Source: Nipponacmea schrenckii
Taxonomy: Eukaryota; Mollusca; Gastropoda; Lottiidae
Length of the DNA: 64,000 nucleotides
NCBI GenBank assembly: GCA_030562195.1
Contig: CM060201.1
Coordinates: forward strand, 26,518,067-26,582,066
Reading direction: 5' to 3'
The position numbers and the translations under genes are program-made. The notes below the pieces were generated by a model. The model searched no databases. It was given only the letters and a program-made list of their open reading frames with translations, and was not told the DNA's origin. This document shows positions 1-12,985 of the stretch, one piece after another; the stretch's first letter is position 1; every line of letters starts with the position of its first letter.

Positions 1-138
1 ATTCATTTGAAAACAATCCAAACATACATTTTGTAATATCAGTATTGATCATTTCAGACAATCTTTAAAATAACATGTAAAATTTATTTATATAAATGAA
101 ATAAAATTTATTCCTTTCAGAAATTGTTCACTGCCATC

Positions 139-3100
139 ATGGACATAGAATCTTTGAAGAAGAAATTAAACTCACATGGACAAGAACATCTTCTTAAATT
201 TTGGGAAACTTTAGGTGAACAGGAACAAAAATCATTATATGAACAAATAAACTCAATAGACATTGCACATGTTGTTGAATCTTTTAAATCTGTTACAAGT
301 GAAGATAAGAATCACCATAAAATTGATGATCAAATGAAACCTGTATCACTTGATGTCTTTGGCAGTTTTGACAAAACAGATGACAAAACTAAAAGAAAAT
401 ATGAAGAAAGAGGTAAGAAACTGCTTTTTTTTCTACATAATTAATTAAAGGGACAGATATGCCATTTCCATAATGAAGCTGTTTTTATTTTAACTGCTTA
501 GTCTAGCTAAATAAATACTGTTTCAGAGATTGATCAAACAAATGGTGAGTCTATCTCTTAAGTGATACTGCGTCTAAGAATGGATATAAAATTTAAGTTC
601 TCAAGAATATTCAATATGAGTATATATTCATCAGTGAACTTACCTGGTGTCATAAAGTAACAGAATCTCTGTAAAATCTGGAAAACTCATAATACCAAGG
701 AATTATTGAAAAACCATTAATCAATTTATTATGTGTTTTTCATCATGCATTTTATGCAAAATTACTAAGTTTTATTTTTCTAATTATATAAGGATTCTGT
801 TATGTTATTTAAGGCAGCAGGTATATCTACTGATGAATATATGGACAATTTTATGTTCATATTAGGCCATAGTATCCCTATAAGATAAAGATTTCAGTCA
901 TTTCACACTTAGCTTTACATTTTAAATCAACAGCAATCTAGTAGTTGTATCTAGCCTTGTCCAGGCAGTTTGGTAAGACATAGAGCAGTACTGGTACTTT
1001 ATTACATGTTTGTATGTTTGTAGAAATAATTTCTCCTTTTTAAAAGGTAATTTTTGATAATAATGAAGGTAATAAATAAAAAGAACAGGGTAAAAAAAAT
1101 AAACAACTTATTCTGTTTAGGAGTGTAAGATTTTATTGTTTTCATGCTTGGCTGGTTATGGATACAATTACATTTAAAAGTTACAATTTTTTTATAGAAG
1201 GATGTCAAGCCTTTAATATGTCACCTAATTATTCTCGTATCCTGATTTGACACATCCTCAGATGCACGATAGAGGTGAAATTTTGTGTGTTGGTTTAAAT
1301 CATCAATATCATGAACAAGCCTTTTTTTGTACGATTTAACACAGATTAATGACCATTTCATGATAATCTGAAAATATACCAGGGAAGTGGGTGTATTTGG
1401 CTTGGCAATCACTTGTTTGGTGTATCTTGGACAGTGGACACCTTGTTTTTTCAGTGTTTTCTGAAATTCAACTAAAACTAAATGCTATAGCATGTCACTA
1501 ATCAAAAAATCTGCTAATTCCATAAGGCTCTTTGCATTAGTCACATTGAATGCTTAGTTTTAGTGAAATTTCGGGAATTGCAAATTGGTCCTATCAGTGT
1601 CCCCAATATAATATAAAATTTTTTAGAAAACCTCTTTACAATCCCTTGGAAGTGATCAAAGATCTGAAATTATATTTGCTTAAAGACTTTGCTTTTTTCA
1701 TTTAGTGTCAATAGATAAATTGAATCACATTTTGATAGATTATTGAATTTAATTTAAAATAGAGTAGCATTGAGACAGATTTGCCATGATTTCAGGGTTT
1801 GATACATGTATGTAAATAGTCTTGAGAAATGATGTACACATATTGCTTAATACCTTCAAAATACCTCAAACTAGAAATTTCACTTTCTATTTCTATAATG
1901 TCTTTTAATATGGCAAAGTCTCAAGAAATGTCGAATTGTCATTTTAACTTCCATATGTGAATGATTTTAGACACACATGGATTTGAAGTATCAAATTTTG
2001 ACTGTGATCTGTGAACATTATTATGGATGGTCAAACAGATGGCGAACTTGTCCTTTTTATTTTTACTATTATATTTTGCAGGTTTAACAGAAATTGGTAA
2101 CAACAAAGTAGGGGTTTTACTATTAGCAGGGGGACAAGGGACAAGATTGGGTGTCAACCATCCTAAGGGCATGGTCAGTGTTGGTTTACCCTCTGAAAAA
2201 ACTCTTTTTCAATTGCAAGCTGAGCGTATATTAAAGTTACAACAGCTAGCTGAAGAGTTTTCTGGTCACAAAAATGTGATACCTTGGTAAGTAAACATTA
2301 GAGATCATGTTGTGTCAACTTTGTCACCTTCATTTAAATAGAAAACAACCTTTGCCATGTTTAAAGGACTGATTTAATAGGATTTGTTGTGTTCTCTGTG
2401 CTATTTTGTTGAAGAAAGTGTTAAATGGCACAGCTTTACTCTCATCTACCTTCTTATCAATTAGATATTATGAGCTTCGTCCGATACAAAAATCAAGAAC
2501 AGGCCTGCTTCCATTCTGTATTCATAAATGGAACAAGAAATGCATGTTGAAAGTTTTTTGACCCTTTTTTTATACCCAGATATTAACAATTAAGCTGAAG
2601 TTATTTATAGAAACAGAAAGACCTTCCCAATAAATTTACATCATTACATATGGTAATGGCTAGAAGGAATTTGTGTCAATTTTCATTCATTGGGACACAG
2701 TTTTCACTAAGCTTGGTTAATGTTCTTAAGAAAACAATATCACACAAATCAGAACACAACACAACAGAATTGAATATTATTATCAAATTGTATTTCTCAA
2801 ATTCCCTGAGGTCATTTAACGCGATGTTTATGGATTGTTTGAAAGCTTAGTCTTGTTTTGAAGAAGCTTAATCTTGTTTGAAAGCTTAGCTTAATGTTGT
2901 TTGAAAGCTTGAAATCTATAAGAAAGAAAATAGTGTTGATCTTTCTACAAAAAATTCAAACTATTTCTTCCACCAGTTTTCATTATAATCTTTACATTTC
3001 ATGGTTTCTGCCTAAATTTTTAAAAATCTTTTACTTATAATTGTCTACAAATATGCAAAGTATAAAGGCGATTCATCCCTTTTTAAATAATATGTTAGAG

Positions 3101-6100
3101 GTTTGAAGTGTCCAAATTTGGTTAGTATTCACGACCTAAATCATCCCCTAAAAATGGCAAACTGGTCCCTTTAAAATGGCTTCCTTTCTTTAATTTCCTG
3201 ACATTCTTGGAGTTGTATGTTGTTATTTTGTGTTTCTTAATGAACAGTTCTTAATTGATTATGATAGGTTTATAATGACAAGTGAACACACAAAAGAACC
3301 CACAGAGGCATATTTTAAAAAGAACAATTATTTTGGTCTTGAGAAGGAGAATATAACAATATTTGAGCAGAGTAGATTACCATGTGTTAGCAATGAAGGA
3401 CAGATCATTCTAGAAACACCATGCAAAATTGCCATGGCGCCAGGTAAGTACCATTTTTAAAAAAAGCACTTCACTCTAAATCTAAAGGATATCTGTTATT
3501 TCACTCTATTTTGAACAGTTTGTCCCTTAAAAAGTGGAGATCCAGGTTACATATAGAGTAGAACCACTCAAGGGAATAATCAAAAAGGATCTCTAAATAC
3601 AGGTGGTTTCTAATAAGAGACCATTTTGTTTTGAAGGAATAAAGAAACTCTGCTTATCTAGCTCTCCTCATTTATTAGTAGTTGAAGATCTAATTTTTCT
3701 AATGATTTAAAAAAATGAAAGTTTTTAACCTTGGCCAAAATGAATCATCAGTGAAGTTTCTGGTGTCAAAACCATTTGACAGAATACCTTTTTTATCCAA
3801 AAATTTCATAAAACTTCATAATAATCTATTAGACTTAGTAATTTTAAAGTACGCTAAGCAGATATTTTCAATGATTACTTAGTTAAATGGATATATATTG
3901 TATTATATGGTGATTCAAAACCCATATTGACCAAGTTTAAGACCATAAAATTTTATGTCAATTCTAGGAAGTAGTATTCTTTTAAACATACACATTATTA
4001 TCAGGTAGACAGAAATTTGTCAAATAAATGAATATCTTAGATATGATCAAGATAAGTTTGAATTCTTGAAATTATACTAGGAAGTTTGATATGCAGATAT
4101 GATAAAGAATACATTATTGTTAAACTGAATTTAAATACTGAGATAAGATCAACATTAATGTAATTAACTTCATCAAAATATTGTTTTTCATTCATAATAA
4201 AACTAATAAACTCTTTATTGTACATGGGTCAGAATTAGGTCCAATACACAAGGCCATGCAGACAAACATAGACTCTTAATTTTACATGGGTCAGAATTAG
4301 GTGCAATAGACAAAGACATGGTCCTGTCTAACATTCAGCCCATGGGGACAAATATAGACTCTTAATTTTACATGGTTCATAATTAGGTCTAGTACACAAG
4401 GACATGGTCCTGTCTAACATTCAGCTCATGGAGACAAACATAGATCCTTTATTTTACACTGGTCAGCCATTTTTCTTATGAATTATCAAATATATAGGGA
4501 TATTTTCCGTGATAGCATTTACATTATGTAAATTTTTGTCTTTCGTTTCATTTTATGAAAATATAATTACATTATTAGTATTTACATCACATATATTCCT
4601 CCGAAATTCAGTAGCCATTTGCCCTCTGAATGAAATCTAAATGTTATTTGTAGGCTTTAAATTTGAAATTTTTCAAGCTAAAAAATTAAGTCAATGTAGT
4701 GATTCAAAATGGTTGTGAACCATGTTTGTGTTGTGTACGATTTCCATATAATAACCATACATAATTTCATATGGCCAACTTAAGTGCTATACTTAACCTC
4801 CATTTTTGCATCCAGACTTAATTGTATTATTGATGTTTTCAGATGGTAATGGTGGCCTTTATAGAGCTGTAAATAAACATAAAGTTTTAGAAGATATGTC
4901 GAAACGTGGTGTACAATATGTTCATGTCTACTGTGTAGATAATATTCTAGTGAAAATGGCAGATCCTATTTTCTTAGGCTTTTGTATTGATAAAGGTGCT
5001 CGATGTGGAGCTAAGGTATTTCATATGATCATTTAAAGTAGCTATTGCTTACCTTGGCATCACTGATGTATTAGTATAAGAATCAATATATCCTGTATAA
5101 CAATTATGTTTATTTTTTAAGAGAATATAAACATCAGCCCCTTCATAGTATTGTTAACTTGTTTCATATTTTGACTAAAAATTGCCCTAAAAATATATTT
5201 TGAATACATAGGCTAATGAGTACTTATGTGTATAATTTATCAATGCAAAGATGTTTTAAGACTATTTTGAGATCGCTATTCCAAAAATAATGGAAAGAAT
5301 TTTTTTAAATGTTCAGACAATAGTAAGCTTTTTATCTGTACATTGTTGACAATCCCTAAAGACTCCTTTGTAAGGAAGCACTGGCCAAGGTGACAAATAA
5401 AGAAACCTGAAAAAAGGGTGGATTTAACAGAGTTAGTATTTAGTTTTGAACATAAATACTATTAAAATATTGTTGTCATCAGGTCTATATAACTTGTCAA
5501 TTGGGTAGTATGTATGAGAAAAAGGAGGGGTGGGGGGAAAATCCAATTGTGAAAAGATTAAGTGTGTAGGACTTGTATCATTTGATATGGTTTTAAAAAA
5601 AAATTTGGAGGGTGAACTTGGTTTATAGTTTCAAAATGTTTAAGTAAACATTGATTTGTTTAAACATGTGAATTATAAATCAATGATTAAACATTATGCT
5701 TTACGTCATCTGTAAAAAAATATGTCAGATCAAATAAGATGTTATCTTGGTCATAGCTCTGTGTCAAACTTATTGAATTTATTTTATTTATTTATATTCA
5801 ATTTACAAGCTCATTCATGTCAAATTTCAATTTTAACTGAACTTTAGGGTGCTCAATAGATAACGTGTACATGTACATGTGTAATTTTTCTACTTTGATC
5901 AATTTTGAAAAATCATCAAGAATAATAAATCTTGAATTAAAGGGATAGATTCTCCATTTGGAGTTTGATATGGATTAAAATTGGCTTGTGAACACGATAG
6001 AGACTACAGTTTTCATCAGATTTGAATGAAACTTGCTGTGATCATTTATATTGATGAGATCTTAGACAAGTTTGAAATTGGCGATTTTTTGGTGTTTTGA

Positions 6101-9100
6101 GTTATTGCACTTGACTTAGCCAAAACGCGTCAAAATTGACTTTTGAACGTGATAGAGACTACAGTTTTCATCAGATAAGAATGAAACTTGCTGTGATCAT
6201 TTATATTGATGCAATCTTGGACAAGTTCGAAATTGGCGATTTTTTGGTGATTTGAGTTATTGCACTTGACTTAGTCAAAACGCCTCAAAATTGGCTTGTG
6301 AACGCGATAGAGATCACAATTTCCATTTGATTTGAATGAAATGTGGTGTTATCATTTATGTTGATGAAATCTTGGACAAGTTTGATCGTGAAGATTTTTG
6401 GGTGAACGTTTTTTGAGTTATTTGCCTTGACTAAGTCAAATTGCGTCGAAATAGACTTGTGGACATGATAGAGACAACAGTTTTCATCTGATTGGAATGA
6501 AATTTGGTGTGATCATTGAAGTTGATGTCATCTTGGTCAAGTTCGAAATTGACATTTCGATATACTGTTTTTGAGTTATTGCACTTGACTTAGTCAAAAC
6601 GTGGCTTAAACGTGGCTTGTGATTGCGATAGACAATACAGTTTTCATCTGATTTAAATGAAATTTGGTGTGAACATTTATATTGACGAGAACTTGGATTA
6701 GACCTAAATAGTTTGAGAGTTTTTGCCTGTGTTAAAACAGAAAATATATTTTAAAGTGGGCTAGGCAACCACTTGTTGAATTGAACGTTGGTCTCATTAG
6801 CATTATTGGTGTGTAAAATACAACAGATAACGTGACAAACTGAATAAATGACGAAAATGTATGATCTATTGTGTTTACACACCAATAATGCTAATGAGAC
6901 CAATGTTTAATTCTTGTATTTATATTTTTGATACTAATTCTCTGTTTTATATGAAATTGAAACAAATCTTAGATAGCATCATTGTGCCTTGACTAAGTCA
7001 TTGCATTATGTGACAAACTACTGTTTATCGAAAAATAACTGCAAGCTAGAGTAACAGGTTCATTGAAGGTAGTGATGTAAATATTGTAGAATATATGATG
7101 TTATACTATTTCCATCAATCTATTTTTATCAAAGAAATAATTTGTTATATTTATAGTCTGTAGTTAAAGAATTCCCTACTTGAACCAGTCGGTATTATAT
7201 GTAATGTTAATGGTGTTTATCAAGTTGCTGAATATAGTGAAATTAGTACAGAAACTGCTCAAAAAACAACTGAAGATGGAAAATTAGCGTTTAATGCTGG
7301 CAATATTTGTAACCATTTCTTTACATTAGATTTTCTTAAAGAAGTTGCTAGGTAAGCCAATTGGTTGTACTTAGGAAGAATATTTATTGACCCTACAGTA
7401 TAATCTGAGTAATCCAAACATACATCGAGATCACAAAATAATGTCGGATTAGCCAGAGTGTCGGATTACTCAGATTTTCTAGATTTTCTATTTTGAAGAC
7501 TATTTAAATATATTCAAGATGGCAAACCTCTAATCTCTGTACAAAATGGACAATCTGATATATGTTTATGTATGTCATTATACATGTTAGTTTCATTACT
7601 AATAATGTTTTTATATTTCAGTGAAGATCAAGAGAACAAATTAAAATATCACATAGCTAAAAAGAAAATTCCTTATGTTAACAATGAGGGTCAATCTTGT
7701 AAACCAGAAAAACCGAATGGAATCAAAATGGAGAAATTTGTGTTTGATGTTTTCCAGTTTTGCACGTGAGTGTTTATTTTATTGAATTGAAAAGCACTAG
7801 AGGTCAGATTTTTCATTTTAAAAAGTGCTCTTTATAGCTTAACCTCTACAAATTTTTCAGAGATAAAGACTTTGCTGTGTGGGAGGTTTTGAGAGAAGAA
7901 GAATTCTCACCATTAAAGAATGCTAATACTGCTGAAAAAGATAATGCTACCACTTGCTGTCGTGCAATTTATGACTTGCATAGAAAATATATAGAAAGAG
8001 CTGGAGGAAAAGTTGTAAAGAATAACCCTAAAAAGTCTCCCAGTCATTGCAGGTATTAGAGAATTACTTTATCACACAACTCTACTGTCAGCAAGTTCAT
8101 AACGTGAGTTTGTAAAACAATATGACATAGTACCACAGGTTCATAATATGCAAATTTGGTAGAATGATGGTCAAATAAAATGTAAATAATGTATAAATGT
8201 GCCATGTTCCCATAACAACAATGGCTTTGTTTGTTGTTGGCAATTTCATTAAAATTGACGGTAAAGGGTATATAATAGTACAAAACAATTTGGTTGGCCA
8301 ATATTTTTGAAGTAAAAGTAGGATCTTACTACTTAGGTGCAAGAACATTATAAGAAGCTGTGTAGTGAAACTAAGAGCATCCTAAAAAGAGTGGCCTGCT
8401 GTGCCCTTATCTGGAACGAATGAAACCACGTGATTAATCACGCGGGGACATTCGGTCCACAAAATTTATTATTTCCAATAATATTTATTTGTGTCCCCTC
8501 ATGCTCCCCAAAAATAAAAATACAAATTGGAGGATAAATATCATTTATTCAAAATATTTGAAAATAAATGACTAGAACAATAAAAAACAAACTAACTAAA
8601 TAAACCCACTATCTGCTTGAAAAAGGGCTTAACCCAAGAAATTTACCAAGTCAATTACGTCAAGATGAAAACAATTCTTTCCTTGAAATGGGACATGGAA
8701 AGTAAACAAAATATGTGATCCACCAACTAATTTCATTATTTTCTTATGATATAAGCACTCAAAATATTTTCAAGAAAGTACTTAAAAGATTTTAAACATA
8801 AATCCCCATGAATCTGAAGGTCAAAACATATGAAATGATTCGATAAAAAAAAAAAATTATAAAGACATTGTAGTTACGGTAGCTGATATATATTTGTTTT
8901 AATTTTCAGTGAAAATGATGATTTAATTGTTTGTGAGATTTCACCACTTGTGTCTTATGCTGGTGAGGTAAGAAGTGCTACACATATATTTACTGTTATC
9001 TTCATGTATAATTAGTATTTAGTTCATGACTATCTTGTTATAGACCTGGGGGGCCTAATTTTCCAAAACATAACTTCTAGATTTTTAGAAATACAGCAAT

Positions 9101-9314
9101 TTGATTGGAAAATGAAACATAATTGAAAACTAGACAAAATTCACTCTTTAGACCTTAAGGTGTGCTACAATTTAGTTCTTTTGTGATATTTAAATGCAGT
9201 TCATTTTTTTTTCAGGGCTTAGGAAATCTAGTGAAAGAAAAGACCTTTGTTTCTCCAGTAACTGTCTTTAAGACATCTGATGGTGCAGCTACTGTTAAAG
9301 ACAGTTCAGTTTAA
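139..9314 (+). CDS. UAP1: UDP-N-acetylhexosamine pyrophosphorylase, nine coding exons, one frameshift
   Basis: The enzyme joins UTP and GlcNAc-1-P (or GalNAc-1-P) to make UDP-GlcNAc/UDP-GalNAc in the cytosol, the donor for chitin, glycans and GPI anchors. Coding exons: 139-412, 2082-2286, 3268-3443, 4843-5015, 7157-7351, 7622-7765, 7861-8052, 8910-8967, 9216-9314, all with GT/AG borders and matching phases. The spliced product is about 504 aa, close to the usual metazoan length. The UDPGP signature [12 protein letters not shown] with downstream PKG lies at residues 104-121; other family blocks are [41 protein letters not shown] and [14 protein letters not shown]. The ATG at 139 is chosen because [10 protein letters not shown] aligns with the family N-terminus; a splice acceptor at 119-120 implies a 5' UTR exon before the window. 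Exon 5 has one extra T (7180/7181) giving a premature TGA. Identity is very sure; functional state is uncertain. Confidence 0.95.
558..884 (+). mobile_element. MITE-like element, family M1, in UAP1 intron 1
   Basis: A segment of about 327 bp with related inverted ends: it opens with a GTGATACTGCGTCT-like sequence and closes with a sequence whose reverse complement begins CTTATAGGGATACTATGG. It matches the copy at 9608-9925 along its length, including the internal stretch around GTGTCATAAAGTAACAGAAT. No coding capacity is visible. Non-autonomous DNA transposon is an inference from the inverted ends and copy number. Confidence 0.6.
885..2081. other. UAP1 intron 1, remainder
   Basis: AT-rich intron sequence ending in a good pyrimidine tract and AG at 2080-2081. 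Short frames here are unconserved and I see no further feature. A short stretch near 1600 ending in TATCAGTGTCCCCAATA recalls the inverted repeat found just after the UAP1 stop. Confidence 0.4.
2287..3267. other. UAP1 intron 2
   Basis: Intron between exons 2 and 3; the split Trp codon (TG|G) restores the W-F-I-M-T-S reading. It contains a small local duplication of a GTTTGAAAGCTTAG-like motif near 2835-2910, and otherwise nothing I can name. Confidence 0.5.
4205..4470 (+). repeat. Tandem repeat of about 86 bp in UAP1 intron 3
   Basis: Monomers start near 4221, 4283, 4369 and 4455, each with ACATGGGTCAGAATTAGGT or a close variant followed by a block containing GACATGGTCCTGTCTAACATT. Spacing is 86 bp except for a shortened first unit. 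The same family occurs in inverse orientation at about 55680-55850 in a CNDP2 intron, so it is a dispersed repeat with tandem structure. Confidence 0.7.
5941..6715 (+). repeat. Five tandem monomers of 155-161 bp (tandem-core family) in UAP1 intron 4
   Basis: GATAGAGACTACAGTTTTCA-like landmarks recur at about 5996, 6151, 6306, 6467 and 6627. Each monomer also has an ATGAAACTTGCTGTGATCAT-like block, a TTTTTGAGTTATTGCACTTG-like block and GACTTAGTCAAAACG. Similar monomers occur at 11.3, 12.4, 46.5, 49.5, 51.3, 53.0 and 57.9 kb. The terminal sequences present at other loci were not recognised here. Confidence 0.8.
6788..6903. mobile_element. MITE with perfect 30 bp inverted repeats in UAP1 intron 4
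   Basis: The arm at 6788-6817 (starting TTGGTCTCATTAGCATTATT) is the exact reverse complement of 6874-6903. The spacer is 56 bp and non-coding. This has the architecture of a small foldback or MITE insertion. It sits 70 bp beyond the tandem monomers. Confidence 0.75.
7402..7476. repeat. 14 bp perfect inverted repeat in UAP1 intron 5
   Basis: AATCTGAGTAATCC at 7402-7415 pairs exactly with GGATTACTCAGATT at 7463-7476, leaving a 47 nt loop. It could be a tiny MITE remnant or a hairpin in the pre-mRNA. Confidence 0.5.
8053..8909. other. UAP1 intron 7
   Basis: Intron of 857 bp between coding exons 7 and 8. The only local structure I see is the perfect 14 bp palindrome CGTGATTAATCACG at 8429-8442, preceded by an overlapping CACGTG E-box. 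Confidence 0.5.
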
Positions 9315-9364
9315 TGCTTACATTTAAAGGAATTATAAAAAGGTTTTCTAATGATTTTATGTTA

Positions 9365-9472
9365 ATCAGGGACACTGACAGAATCAATTTGTGCCATTCC
9401 AATTTTCAATCAGACATCTGTGGTTCTTGCAATCCCAAAACTAAGTAAATTTAAATTGTCAGTGTCCCTGAT
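9365..9472. repeat. 16 bp perfect inverted repeat just after the UAP1 stop codon
   Basis: ATCAGGGACACTGACA at 9365-9380 is the exact reverse complement of TGTCAGTGTCCCTGAT at 9457-9472. It begins about 50 nt after the stop, so it should lie in the 3' UTR and could fold as a stem with a 76 nt loop. A short MITE is the other reading. Confidence 0.65.
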
Positions 9473-9607
9473 ACACATAAAAAATTTCAAATACCTCTTT
9501 AAGATTTTTTGAAGGAAATTATTTTTAAGTTTTTGAATTTTACATTGTTATGATAACATTCTGCTTCTAAACATTAAGCCAGCTAACCATTTACATGGCT
9601 AGAAGTG

Positions 9608-9925
9608 TTAAAGTGATACTGTGTCTTCGCAAGAACATAAAATTTAACTTCTCAAGAATGGTCAATATGAGTATGTATCAGTGAACTTACATGGTGTCAT
9701 AAAGTAACAGAATCCCTATAAAATCTGGAAAACTCACAAAACTAAGTCATTTTTAAAAAACGCTTTTTCAATGATCAAATGCATTTTTATTGATAATTAC
9801 AAATTTTTAAATGTTTTTATTTTATTTATGGCAGCAGGTATATTTACTGATGAATATATGCTCTTGTTGGCCAAGTTTAAAATTTTCAAATTTTATGTTC
9901 ATTCTAAGACCTATTATCCCTTTAA
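9608..9925 (+). mobile_element. MITE-like element, family M1, downstream of UAP1
   Basis: A copy of about 318 bp. The left end TTAAAGTGATACTGTGTCTT and the reverse complement of the right end, TTAAAGGGATAATAGGTCTT, match over about 30 bp with a few differences; both continue into GAACATAAAATTT. Other copies are at 558-884, 50514-50703 (inverse, internally deleted) and about 39690-39774 (partial, inverse). Confidence 0.7.
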
Positions 9926-11340
9926 GACATTGGATTGGTTTTGGCTAGTATATTATTTGAAGCCAAGACAAATGTGTTATATTGTCGTGGATAATTTATT
10001 CAGCCTTGTAATATTTGCCTTATATACTTGTAACATATATATTAATTTATTATTTTAACTTAACACAAACAGTATTGGCAAGTGATTAACTTAATTGTTC
10101 AACATTTCATGAATTTATCCATATAATTTAAAATCTTTTTGCAAATCAAAGCAATTTTCTATAATATCCTTGAAGTAACCTTTCTATACCTTATTATACT
10201 CTTATTGACTAAGTTTAAAACTTGTTAATTTTATGAGGTACCAGTAGTATTCCTTTGAAGTGCATCATTTTTAAGAATTACCTATAAAGACATTCCAAGG
10301 TTTTGAAGTGCATTCTCGATTAAGGTTATTATGCAGATCATGCAAATATGAGAACTTTCATATTGATTATCATTTCCAATATCTATTATAGACATATTAA
10401 TTTTCCTATTGTAAGTCAAATTTAAAGCAAAATATTTTCAATTATTGGGTAAAATTGCTCTGCCTTAGTAATGAATATTTCATGTTTGTACTGGACACCT
10501 GCTTTTTATATATTTATTGTAAATGGAATGTTCATCTAATTATTATGTGAAGCCATATTTTTTTACATTTCTAGTATATACATGTACATGTTGAAATGAC
10601 TGGACAGGATAGGGTTGTGGCAACCATATTGATAAAAAAATAATTAATTATAGAACAAAAATTTTTCATTTCATACAAACTTAGGTTTTACTCTATACCT
10701 CCCTTCAGTGATTTTGGATATATATTTCTGAGCAAAATCTTTATGTAAAATTTTTAGATTGACCATTTATTCCCTGTGTTTTAAAATTCTTCAACGATGA
10801 AATTAATATACTGAAGCCAATTTAATTAGTTGGTTTATAATGAACATTACTATAATCAACAGCATTTTAGATACACATGTGCATATAAAGTGACATAAAA
10901 TTCAGAAGAAAATTTGAGCTCTTTGTGTATCTATTGCAAGTAACTTAGTCTACAAAATTTAATTTCATGAATTAGCCTACCGGTACCATATTCGATCACA
11001 CTATTCTATTATATAACATTCTTTTCAAATATGGTTGCTACACAGCATAGTGGTTGTTTTTTTTTTACTATAAATTATTTTGCTTGTTTCTGTTATTGTA
11101 TATTAAGTATTTTAATTGTTTTAAATATAATTTATATGGGTTAACTGTATGTAGTTGGTTTGATAAATAAAACTGCTTAACATCAAAAAAAAGAAACAGA
11201 ATATATACAGCTGTATTTTACCAGGGTTGAAGAAGAAGGGGAGGTAAGCTGTTTTCTTAAATCTGATAGAATGGAAACTATGACTGGTTCTTGCTTGAAA
11301 AAAACACACAAATTCAGTTCACGAACATTTTGAATTACTT
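9926..11340. other. UAP1 3' flank, no gene seen
   Basis: AT-rich sequence without a supportable gene. AATAAA at 11166-11171 is one possible distal polyadenylation signal, with no other evidence. Fragments resembling the right half of the M1 family occur near 10195-10260. Confidence 0.4.
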
Positions 11341-12437
11341 CCTATTTTGGCGTATGTAATGTAACCGGTCCGTCTGTCGGTCTATACATTTGTTAGAGCT
11401 CACTCTACAGGCTACAATTCTGTACAGATTTTTATGATTTTTTTTTTTTTTTTTTTTGTGGGTAAGTGTCATTATGAAGATGATCCCTATAGATATTCGT
11501 GATGATCCAATAATTTTCACCGAAATATTGTGTCCGACTTATGTTTCGTTTTTATTGGATTAGATATTTGTGTAACTGTGCTCACTCTACAGGCAACGTT
11601 CTCTATGGATTCTTTTCATTTTTATTTGTAGGTTATTGTCAATATCTAATGATCCTATTGATTTTCATAATGATATGTTTAATATTTAACAGAAATATTT
11701 TCCGACTTATGTTCGTTTACATTGGATTAGTATATGTACAACTGTGCTCACTCTACAGTTCTCTTGGATTCTTTTGATTTTTATTTTGTAAGTTATTGTC
11801 AATATGTAATGATCCTTATTGATTTTCATAATGATCTAATAATATTTCACAGAAATGTTGTGTCCGACTTATGTTGCGTTTTCATTGGATTAGCTATATT
11901 GTGCAACTCGTGCTCACTCTACAGGCAACAGTTCTCTATGGATTCTTTTAATTTTTATTTTGTAAGTTATTGTCAATATTTAATGATCCCTATTGATTTT
12001 CATAATGATCTAATAATATTTCACAGAAATATTGTGTCCGACTTATGTTGCGTTTTCATTGGATTAGCTATATTGTGTAACTCGTGCTCACTCTACAGGC
12101 AACAGTTCTCTATGGATTCTTTTGATTTTTATTTCGTAAGTTATTGTCAATATGTAATGATCCCTATTGATTTTCATAATGATCTAATAATATTTCACAG
12201 AAATATTGTTTCCGACTAATGTTGTGTTTTCATTGGATTAGCTATATTGTGTAACTCGTGCTCAATCTACAGACAACAGTTCCTTTTGATGGATTCTTTT
12301 GATCTAATGAGTTTTGACCGATATATTGGTGCCGACTTAAAATTCTGTATAGAATAGACATGTCAATGCACAATAAACAATGTTTTGTACAATCAAAGCT
12401 GATGGTGGGCGTTTGTCACCTTGTCTCGCAAGGCAAT
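11341..12437 (+). mobile_element. Tandem-core element with 166-174 bp monomers
   Basis: The left end resembles other copies (GGCGTATGTAATGTAACCGG followed by CGTCTGTCGGTC) and the right end is GTGGGCGTTTGTCACCTTGT at 12396 onward. Between them CTCACTCTACAG landmarks recur at 11399, 11581, 11747, 11913, 12087 and 12261 (CTCAATCTACAG in the last), spacing 182, 166, 166, 174 and 174. A 161-residue open frame at 11734-12219 only repeats a peptide with the DNA period and is not a gene. Confidence 0.75.
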
Positions 12438-12985
12438 CTCTAGAATGGCTATAATAACACAACTTTCAAAATTTCATATCTTATCGCCGTCTTATCTATT
12501 CCAATACTCACATATCAAGTTTCACCAAAACATTTAAAAATGTAGCTTCTATTGCACCCACAATACAATTTGTCTTGATTTTACTAATTCAAGGGCAATG
12601 ACTAAGAAAAGTTCAATGAAAGATAAGCAAATTCGAATTTGACTACGGTCACACCCAGTTTCATCAAAAACCATTGAAAATATTATCTTCAATTTGCAAC
12701 CACAATAAAAAGTCAAGGGCAATAACACAAAATCGTTTATCGAATTATCGTCCAATTCAAACTTGACCGCCGTCTTATCAATTCCAATGCTTACACCAAA
12801 TTTAGTTAAAATTCACTACAAATGGTACCTTCTATATTGTGTCTACAACACATAGAGATGCAGGGGCAATAACTTAAAAACCATTCATCGTAAAATCGTC
12901 ACACTCGAATTTGACCGCCGTCTCACACCAAGTTTCATTAAAATCCTTAGAGAATTGTAGCTGATATGACACGTAATTTTGTTGT
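12438..12985 (-). repeat. Inverted tandem-core monomers
   Basis: Reverse-complement monomers of the same broad family: blocks equivalent to GGGCAATAAC, ATTCGAATTTGAC and CCAGTTTCATCAAAA recur about every 160 bp. They abut the right end of the preceding element in opposite orientation. Confidence 0.6.

Noticed and set aside
11734..12219. 161-residue repetitive frame
   Set aside because: It is an open phase through 166-174 bp monomers; the same DNA elsewhere is interrupted by stops.
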